From assembly GCA_963848045.1 (NCBI GenBank), contig CAWKCC010000004.1, forward strand, positions 620,001 to 684,000: a stretch of 64,000 bases of DNA, read 5' to 3'. Positions 58,424-64,000 of this stretch are shown here, one piece after another. The position numbers were made by a program, and so were the translations under genes. Each line of letters starts with the position of its first letter. The stretch's first letter is position 1. This DNA is from CAVUAT01 sp963848045. Lineage in GTDB: Bacteria; Actinomycetota; Thermoleophilia; Solirubrobacterales; 70-9. The notes beneath the pieces were generated by a model. It had not been told where the DNA came from. It worked only from the letters and a program-made list of their open reading frames with translations, and did no database searches.

Positions 58424-58452
58424 GGCCTCAGCTTAGGCGAGGCCGCGCGGCC

Positions 58453-59619
58453 CTAATCCATCGCGAGCGGGCCCTTGATGTCGGCGTTCAGGAACTGGTT
58501 GACGAACTCGTTGTCGGACACGAAGAGCTCGTCGGAGGGACCGCTCTCGACGATCTTGCCTTTCCACAGCACGGCGATGAAGTCGGCGATCCGCCGGGCG
58601 GTGCCGAGGTCGTGGCTGATCACCAGATAGCAGCCGCCGTTCTCCTCGTGGACCTCTCGAATCAGCTCGCAGAGCAACGCCGTGCGCACCGGGTCGAGGC
58701 CCGAGTCGGGCTCGTCGAACATGACGATCGCGGGATCGAGCACCAGGGCCCGGGCGAAGCCCGCGCGCTTGCGCATGCCCCCCGAGAGCTCGTTGGGCAT
58801 CTTGAACGCGGCCTCCATCAGGCCGACCTCGCGAAGTCGCCTGGTGACGATCTCCTCGATCTCCTCCTCGCTCTTGTCGGTGTGCTGCCGCAGCGGGAAG
58901 CAGGTGTTGTCGAAGACGTTCATCGACCCGAACAGGGCGCCATCCTGGAACAGCAGCCCGAACTTCTTGCGGGTCTCGAACAACTCGTCGTCGGACATCG
59001 CCGGGATCGACTCGCCGTGCACCAGCACATCACCCGCATCCGGATAGAGCAGGCCCACGATGTGCTTGATCAGCACCGACTTGCCGGTGCCCGAAGGTCC
59101 CAGCACCATCGAGATCATTTCGTCGGGCAGCCCCAGGTTGCAGCCGTTGAGGATGCGCGTGCGGCCGAACTGCTTGACGAGGTCGATGATCTCGATCGCG
59201 TCCTTGCCGCCGTGGTCGCGTTTGCGCCCGGTGTGCCACTTGTACGGATGCGGATCTTCCGCGTCGACGCCGGGGATCACGTAGTCACGGGCGCCGAAGT
59301 CCTCCTCGGCGCTCTCGTCCATCCCCTGCGAGACGAGCGGATCGGGCCTGGCCGGCGCCTCCGCGGCGCGCGTGGAGCGAGCCCTGCCGGCCCGGGTGCT
59401 GTCGCCCTTGACCGCGGTGCTCTTGGACTTGGCCTTGGTGCTGCGAGCGCTGGACTTCGCCTTGGTGGCGCTGGACTTCGCCTTGGTGGCGCGGGTCGAC
59501 TTGGCCGCGCTGCCGCGGGACTTGGCGCCGGCGCTCTTGGTCGACCGGCTGGACCCTGACGAGCTGCGGCTCGCTGAGCTCCTACGCGAGCTCGAAGTGC
59601 TCTTCTTGCGCTCTGCCAA
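58453..59619 (-). CDS. ABC transporter ATPase, Mkl/MlaF family, with basic N-terminal tail
   Basis: A 388-residue ATPase that powers YrbE/MlaE-type lipid transporters. Residues 1-~95 are a Lys/Ser/Ala tail with repeats like TKAKSSATKAKSSARSTKAK, unusual for this family. The core starts near 137: Walker A GPSGTGKSV at about 174-182, LFQDGALFGSMNVFDN (Q-loop), signature LSGGMRKRAGFARAL near 262-276, and Walker B IVMFDEPDSGLD. TTG 59619 is set by AGGAGG seven bases ahead. It is third in the YrbE-YrbE-Mkl order of mce loci. Confidence 0.92.
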   Translation of the reverse strand: MAERKKSTSSSRRSSASRSSSGSSRSTKSAGAKSRGSAAKSTRATKAKSSATKAKSSARSTKAKSKSTAVKGDSTRAGRARSTRAAEAPARPDPLVSQGMDESAEEDFGARDYVIPGVDAEDPHPYKWHTGRKRDHGGKDAIEIIDLVKQFGRTRILNGCNLGLPDEMISMVLGPSGTGKSVLIKHIVGLLYPDAGDVLVHGESIPAMSDDELFETRKKFGLLFQDGALFGSMNVFDNTCFPLRQHTDKSEEEIEEIVTRRLREVGLMEAAFKMPNELSGGMRKRAGFARALVLDPAIVMFDEPDSGLDPVRTALLCELIREVHEENGGCYLVISHDLGTARRIADFIAVLWKGKIVESGPSDELFVSDNEFVNQFLNADIKGPLAMD

Positions 59620-59644
59620 CTTCAGACCTCCTCGCAGGCGGCTC

Positions 59645-60445
59645 TCAGCCGCCGATAGGCGCTCTCGGGTTCGCCCCCCAGAAGACCAGGGTTCCCATCA
59701 TTCCGATGATGTGCACAAGCACGATATTCATGACCATCGATTTCGCGGTCGCGGTGCCGACGCCGACCGGGCCGCCCGAGGCCGTGTAGCCGTAGTAGCA
59801 GCCGACGAGGACGATGACTGTGGCCATCGTCATCGCCTTGATCAGGCTGAATAAGAGGTCGGGTGGATTCTGGAACATCCAGAAGATCAGGGAGTAGCCA
59901 CCCGAGGAGACGTCGCCGATCTGCTCGACGACCGCCAGCCAGCTGGCGAAGAAACCGATCCCGACGGCGGCAAGGTACATGAACGGAAAGGCGACCCAGG
60001 CCGCCAGCAGCCGGGTCGCGGCCAGGAAGGTCACGGGCGGGACGCCCATCACCTCGAGCGCGTCGATCTCGTCGGAGATACGCATCGCGCCCAGCTCGGC
60101 GACGATGCCGGTGCCGACCTTGGCGGAGAGCATGTAGCCGAACGCGTAGGGCGTCACCTCGCGCAGGTCGCACCACGCGGCGAACACTCCGGCGTACGCC
60201 GGGGCGCCGACCGAGCGGTTGAAGTACGCACCCTCGATGCCGCACTGGAGCCCGAGGATGAAGACGAGACCCCAGATCACGATCGTCGAGCCGAGGATCA
60301 GGATCCCCGTCTGGCGCAGTGCTTCGCCGAAGAACTGGAAGACCCGACCGCTCACGACCAGGCCCATGACCCGCACGGAGAAGCCGAAGATCTCGCCGAG
60401 GGAGTTGACCCAGCTGCGGGGCACGGCGATCCAGCTGCCGCCCAT
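59645..60445 (-). CDS. MlaE/YrbE-family lipid transporter permease (second)
   Basis: A 266-residue permease with five or six hydrophobic segments. The MlaE hallmarks are present: VAELGAMRISDEIDALEVMG (coupling region) near residues 115-134 and YYGYTASGGPVGVGTATAKS near 217-236. It corresponds to YrbE-B of mce clusters, imported or exported lipid pathway unknown. It starts 37 bases after the first YrbE gene stop. No mce substrate-binding gene is present in the window; the locus is followed by MMPL. Confidence 0.92.
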   Translation of the reverse strand: MGGSWIAVPRSWVNSLGEIFGFSVRVMGLVVSGRVFQFFGEALRQTGILILGSTIVIWGLVFILGLQCGIEGAYFNRSVGAPAYAGVFAAWCDLREVTPYAFGYMLSAKVGTGIVAELGAMRISDEIDALEVMGVPPVTFLAATRLLAAWVAFPFMYLAAVGIGFFASWLAVVEQIGDVSSGGYSLIFWMFQNPPDLLFSLIKAMTMATVIVLVGCYYGYTASGGPVGVGTATAKSMVMNIVLVHIIGMMGTLVFWGANPRAPIGG

Positions 60446-60482
60446 CAGGCCGCACCTCTCCCATCGGCGGTCGGGACGGCGA

Positions 60483-61289
60483 TCATTTGATCACCTGGAG
60501 CTCGGGGTGGGTGGCGAGCAGCGTCTGGGTGAAGACATAGTTGAACGCGAACACGCCCATGAAGGCGATCACGACGCCCTCGTTCACCGCCCGGCCGACA
60601 CCCTCCGCGCCTCCGGACGCAGTCATCCCCTTGTAGCAGCAGACGATCGCGATGATCGCCCCGAACAGGGTCGTCTTCAGCACGCTCCCCCAGAGATCTG
60701 TCACGGAGGCGTTGCTGAGCAATGTCGAGAAGAACCCTCCGAGCGGCTCGTTGTAGAGCAGCTCCGCGCCGATGCCGCCGACGATGCCGAACACCAGCGC
60801 GTAGATGTCCATCAGGCCGGTGAGAAGCATCAGCGCCAGGAAGCGGGGCACGACCAGGTTCTTGATCGGATCCACACCCAGCACCTGCAGCGCGTCGAGC
60901 TCCTCGCGGATCTTGCGGGCGCCCAGGTCGGCGGTGATCGCGGTGCCGGCGACGCCTGCCACGACCACCGCGGTGACGGTGGGCGCGAACTCGCGAATCG
61001 AGGCGAGCACGAAGAACCCACCGAGCCGGTCGAGCGCACCGAAAAGCGAGAGGAAGTTGGCGGCCTGCAGTCCGGGCGCCCCGAAGCCGAAGGCGAGCGT
61101 CGAGATCATCATCGGGAACCAGCAGAGCTGCAGCGCGAACAGGAACTGGCGGATGAACTCACCGCCATAGGGGAAGGGCGGGCGCACGGCGGAGACGATC
61201 GTCTTCGCGGTCAGGATCATCATGTCCCCGACCTGCTCGAAGAGCGACTTTGCTGGTAGGAACGCCCTGTCAGCTACCGATCGAACCAT
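60483..61289 (-). CDS. MlaE/YrbE-family lipid transporter permease (first)
   Basis: A 268-residue permease, the YrbE-A equivalent. It shows TADLGARKIREELDALQVLG near residues 110-129 and CCYKGMTASGGAEGVGRAVN near 215-234. Start ATG 61289 has a strong GGAGGAG, and a divergent region of 132-183 bases separates it from a lipoprotein gene. It is the first gene of a minus-strand run, YrbE-YrbE-Mkl-MMPL-thioredoxin-like-B3/B4, with gaps of 37, 25, 29, -4 and -1 bases. Confidence 0.92.
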   Translation of the reverse strand: MVRSVADRAFLPAKSLFEQVGDMMILTAKTIVSAVRPPFPYGGEFIRQFLFALQLCWFPMMISTLAFGFGAPGLQAANFLSLFGALDRLGGFFVLASIREFAPTVTAVVVAGVAGTAITADLGARKIREELDALQVLGVDPIKNLVVPRFLALMLLTGLMDIYALVFGIVGGIGAELLYNEPLGGFFSTLLSNASVTDLWGSVLKTTLFGAIIAIVCCYKGMTASGGAEGVGRAVNEGVVIAFMGVFAFNYVFTQTLLATHPELQVIK

Positions 61290-61472
61290 TCTCTCCTCCG
61301 GGGCCGCGGATCGCGACCTCGCCAGAGATTATTTCATCACGCCGACGCCCGCTGCGACCAGCGGAGAATCGGCGACGGAAGGCGGCGGGCGGCCGCTGCT
61401 GTCCCGGGTAGGGTGGGTGGTATGTTGCCCGCGCTTTTGGAGGAGAGCGCCTCAATACCCCGGTTCCGCCGG

Positions 61473-62378
61473 ATGCGCGGCAGATTCTGCACGGGGTCGG
61501 TCGCGGCGCTCCTGGCCTTCGGCATCGGCTGCGGAGGCGGCCAGCGCCAGGACGCGGGGGAGCCCGAAGGCGAGTTCCCGGTCGAGGTGACCGGCGCCGA
61601 GTTCGCGCCCAAACAGAAGCTCGCCGAGACCTCCGACCTGGTCCTCGAGGTCACCAACGCCGGCGACGAGACGATCCCCGACCTCGCGGTGACCCTGTTC
61701 ACCGTGGCCGCCGAGGTGGACCTCGACGCCGCGGCGGCCGACGAGCCCTCCGCGCAGGGCGCGACCGGCACGACCGAGGAGGAGGACTTGGGCGCCGCGG
61801 TCGACAAGGCCCTCCAGGAGGAGCAGGCTGCCGCGGAGGCCGACGTGGAGAGCGGCGACCCGAACGCCAGCGAGGCCGTGGCCTCGGCGGCCGACGACCA
61901 GAGTCTTCCCCGGGCCAACGGTCCCTTCTCTGTGATCTCGCCCCAGCCGGGGCTGGAGATCCCCTCTCGCCCCGTCTGGATCCTCGAGCAGGGCTATCCC
62001 GTGACCGGAGACAATGCTCCGGCCAGCGGCCCCCCTGGCGAGCTCGCCGGGGGCAGCGGCGCCGACACGGCCCTGACCAACACGTTCGCCTTCGGGCCGC
62101 TCGAGCCCGACGAGACGCTGAGCCTCGTTTGGAAGGTGACCGCGGTGCACCCGGGCATCTACAGCGTGACCTACCGGCTCGCCGCCGGGTTGCAGGGCAA
62201 GGCCCAGGCCGTCGGGCCGGACGGCAGCGTCCCCGAAGGGGAGTTCACGGTGAAGATCAGCAGCGCCGCCCCGCAGACGCGGGTCAACGCCAAGGGCGAG
62301 GTCGTCCCGATTCGCAAGGGCGACGTGGCCGGGCAGGCCGGTGGGGCCGCCGGCAAGAAGGGGTCACAGGAGCCCTAG
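61473..62378 (+). CDS. Putative lipoprotein of unknown function
   Basis: A 301-residue exported protein from ATG 61473, giving a short lipoprotein signal (MRGRFCTGSVAALLAFGIGC); ATG 61422 is an alternative that adds 17 residues. The mature part has an Ig- or CARDB-like beta segment with ETSDLVLEVTNAGDETIPDL, an Ala/Glu-rich acidic stretch (about 75-135), then a second beta domain ending with VTAVHPGIYSVTYRLAAGL. The last 40 residues are Lys/Gly-rich. These features suggest a surface protein. It is the neighbour of the PQQ-dehydrogenase-like genes, 62 bases away. Confidence 0.7.
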   Translation: MRGRFCTGSVAALLAFGIGCGGGQRQDAGEPEGEFPVEVTGAEFAPKQKLAETSDLVLEVTNAGDETIPDLAVTLFTVAAEVDLDAAAADEPSAQGATGTTEEEDLGAAVDKALQEEQAAAEADVESGDPNASEAVASAADDQSLPRANGPFSVISPQPGLEIPSRPVWILEQGYPVTGDNAPASGPPGELAGGSGADTALTNTFAFGPLEPDETLSLVWKVTAVHPGIYSVTYRLAAGLQGKAQAVGPDGSVPEGEFTVKISSAAPQTRVNAKGEVVPIRKGDVAGQAGGAAGKKGSQEP

Positions 62379-62440
62379 GCAGCGCCCCCCAACCCCAGCA
62401 TCCGGCCGGCCGCTGGCGGCGGCCCCCTAAGGTTTTGCGC

Positions 62441-63646
62441 ATGCGCGGGAAAGGATCGGCAACCGGCCGAGCGGGGCTGGCGGCGGCTTTGGCACTCGCC
62501 GCCCTGCTCGCGTTGCTGCCCGGCTGCGGCGAGAACGGCTCGAAGGGGGTCGAGGCCGACGCGACCGAGACGCGGGCGGTCGCGCCGCCGGGCGGAGACG
62601 CGGGCAAGCCGGCGCTGAAGAAGGTCGGGGAGTTCGATCAGCCGGTGTTCGTCGCCCAGCCCCCCGGCCTCAACGACCTGTACGTGGTCGAGAAGGGTGG
62701 GCGCGTGCAGCGCCTCGCCCCCGACGGCGCGCTCAGCACGGCGCTCGATGTCAGCGCGGAGATCTCCGACGACAGCGAGCAGGGCCTGCTCTCGATCGCC
62801 TTCGCCCCCGACTTCGAATCGTCCCGGCTGCTCTACGCCTACCTGACCGACGCCCAGGGCGACCAGCGCGTGGTCGAGTACCGGGCGGCAGCCGACGGCT
62901 CGATCGATCCGGCGAGCCGGCGCGACGTGCTGAAGATGGACGACTTCGCCCCCAACCACAACGGCGGTCTGTTGATGTACGGGCCGGACGGCCTGCTCTA
63001 CATCGGCACCGGGGACGGCGGCATCGCCGACGACCCAGAGCGCAGCGCCCAGGACCTCGGCTCGCCCCTGGGCAAGATCCTCCGCATCGACCCCCGCCCA
63101 GCCGGCGGGCGGCCGTACTCGGTGCCCGCCGACAACCCGTTCGCGGATCGCCCCGGCGCGGCGCCCGAGGTCTACTCGTACGGGCTGCGCAACCCGTGGC
63201 GGTACAGCTTCGACCGGGCCAACGGCGACCTCTGGATCGGCGACGTGGGCCAGAACACCCTGGAGGAGATCGACCGCGTGGCGGCCGGCGCGGGCTCGGG
63301 AGCCAACTTCGGCTGGTCGGCCTTCGAGGGCAGCAACCGCTTCAACGAGGACCAGCAGGCCCCCGGCGCGGTCGAGCCCATCCTCGTCTACGGGCGTGAC
63401 CGCGGCTGCTCGGTGACCGGCGGCTACGTGGTTCGCGACCCCGGCCTGCCGGCGCTGCAGGGGCGCTACCTGTACGGCGACTTCTGCTCCGGCGAACTGC
63501 GCAGCCTGAAGCTCCGGGGCGGCCGAGCGGTCGGCGACCGTCCACTCGGCCTGGAGGTGCCACAGCTCAGCTCCTTCGCCGAGGACGACGAGGGGAGGGT
63601 CTACGCAACTTCACTCGACGGCCCCGTGTTCCGATTGGTGCAATGA
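62441..63646 (+). CDS. PQQ-dependent sugar dehydrogenase-like lipoprotein
   Basis: A 401-residue protein. Signal and lipobox LLALLPGC at about 23-30. The rest is a six-bladed propeller of the soluble glucose dehydrogenase/HHIP type: QPVFVAQPPGLNDLYVVEKG, SEQGLLSIAFAPDFESSRLL, FAPNHNGGLLMYGPDGLLYI (with the conserved His/Asn pair) and LRNPWRYSFDRANGDLWIGD. Some members oxidise sugars with PQQ; many Gram-positive ones lack proof of that. The longer frame to 62129 is antisense-free but overlaps the preceding gene, so ATG 62441 is used. Overlaps its paralogue's start as ATGA. Confidence 0.88.
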   Translation: MRGKGSATGRAGLAAALALAALLALLPGCGENGSKGVEADATETRAVAPPGGDAGKPALKKVGEFDQPVFVAQPPGLNDLYVVEKGGRVQRLAPDGALSTALDVSAEISDDSEQGLLSIAFAPDFESSRLLYAYLTDAQGDQRVVEYRAAADGSIDPASRRDVLKMDDFAPNHNGGLLMYGPDGLLYIGTGDGGIADDPERSAQDLGSPLGKILRIDPRPAGGRPYSVPADNPFADRPGAAPEVYSYGLRNPWRYSFDRANGDLWIGDVGQNTLEEIDRVAAGAGSGANFGWSAFEGSNRFNEDQQAPGAVEPILVYGRDRGCSVTGGYVVRDPGLPALQGRYLYGDFCSGELRSLKLRGGRAVGDRPLGLEVPQLSSFAEDDEGRVYATSLDGPVFRLVQ

Positions 63647-64000
63647 AGATGCGATCCCCGCTCCCATCCGCCGCGGCCATGCTTGCGATCGTCGCGCTCG
63701 CAGCCCCTGCGGCCAGGGCCGCTCCGCCGCTGGGAGACGGGGACGGCGGCTTCAAGCTGACCAGGGTTGCCGACCTCGAGCGCCCGATCCACGCCGACAA
63801 CGCCCCCGGGACCAGGCACAACCTCTACGTCGCCGAGCAGGAGGGCGTGGTCAGGGTGCTGAGCGGGGCCAGGGTGCTGCCGAAGCCTTTCCTCGACATC
63901 CGCGACCTCGTCGAGTGCTGCGGTGAGCAGGGCCTGCTCTCGATCGCCTTCCATCCCCGTTACAAGCGCAACCGCCTCTTCTATCTCTATCTCAACAACA
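63643..64000 (+). CDS. PQQ-dependent sugar dehydrogenase-like protein, cut by window end
   Basis: The first 119 codons of a paralogue of the preceding gene. A Sec signal (RSPLPSAAAMLAIVALAAPA) ends near AAPP without a lipobox. The first propeller blade follows: ADLERPIHADNAPGTRHNLY, VLPKPFLDIRDLVECCGEQG and LLSIAFHPRYKRNRLFYLYL. A Cys pair (ECCGEQG) replaces the DSEQG of the first copy. ATG 63643 overlaps the previous stop by four bases. The gene continues past base 64000. Confidence 0.85.
   Translation, partial: MKMRSPLPSAAAMLAIVALAAPAARAAPPLGDGDGGFKLTRVADLERPIHADNAPGTRHNLYVAEQEGVVRVLSGARVLPKPFLDIRDLVECCGEQGLLSIAFHPRYKRNRLFYLYLNN

Noticed and set aside
1..64000. tRNA, rRNA, IS elements, integrases or prophage
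   Set aside because: No tRNA cloverleaf, transposase, integrase or phage structural gene was recognised by reading.

Overview
The window is a 64 kb piece of a very GC-rich bacterial chromosome, densely coded on both strands. Intergenic gaps are short, GTG and TTG starts are common, and many neighbouring genes overlap in the NTGA or TGATG style. An actinobacterial integration host factor (mIHF) homologue, the tilS-hpt-ftsH-folP order, YrbE/Mkl lipid-transport genes and tandem CAP-domain secreted proteins point to Actinomycetota. The overall gene mix suggests a Thermoleophilia/Solirubrobacterales-like organism; that placement is inferred from gene content, not from a marker-gene tree. I see no tRNA, rRNA, IS element, prophage or CRISPR array. 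The window looks like stable chromosome.

Layout. 1-10.4 kb: a GST-like protein, a DrrAB-type ABC exporter, folK-folB, then two inserted plus-strand genes (hotdog-like and arginase family), then folP-ftsH-hpt-tilS on the minus strand. This is the familiar folate/FtsH neighbourhood split by an insertion. 10.5-18.4 kb: two secreted CAP proteins, a purine nucleoside phosphorylase flanked by two small helical proteins, a large multi-domain cell-wall hydrolase, an unknown gene and an RTX-repeat protein. 18.5-26 kb: a sirtuin overlapping a fused 3-hydroxyacyl-CoA dehydrogenase/enoyl-CoA hydratase, a divergent GNAT, a PadR regulator, a RecD2-like helicase and an acyl-CoA dehydrogenase with a palindromic operator. 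26-33.6 kb: phosphoribosyltransferase plus erythromycin-esterase-like pair, a MacB/FtsX-type ABC transporter, a CBS protein, small proteins and Bcp. 33.6-37 kb: two cation/Ca2+ antiporters and a lipoprotein. 37-46 kb: a zinc-ribbon/adenylate cyclase/AAA/TPR signalling protein, SRPBCC, EVE and DUF2203-like proteins, PPK2, and a MoxR/VWA pair. 45.9-48.6 kb: a TPP riboswitch in front of a three-gene ABC transporter, almost certainly for a thiamine precursor. 48.6-53.2 kb: an AlkA-type glycosylase, a divergent pair resembling bacterial ceramide synthase and serine palmitoyltransferase, and mIHF. 53-61.3 kb (all minus strand): YrbE-YrbE-Mkl-MMPL-thioredoxin-like-B3/B4 genes in a tight operon with no Mce protein in view. 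61.4-64 kb: a lipoprotein and two tandem PQQ-type sugar dehydrogenases, the second cut by the window end.

The most interesting items are (1) the divergent serine-palmitoyltransferase-like and ceramide-synthase-like pair, a candidate sphingolipid route; (2) the Mce-less YrbE/Mkl operon carrying an RND/MMPL transporter and a thioredoxin-like protein with a degenerate active site; (3) two consecutive genes whose stop codons lie inside short tandem duplications; (4) folK, whose conserved N-terminus is reachable only from a CTG codon in a CTGA overlap with folB; (5) a sirtuin translationally coupled to a beta-oxidation enzyme next to a divergent acetyltransferase; and (6) the TPP riboswitch whose aptamer contains the ribosome binding site.
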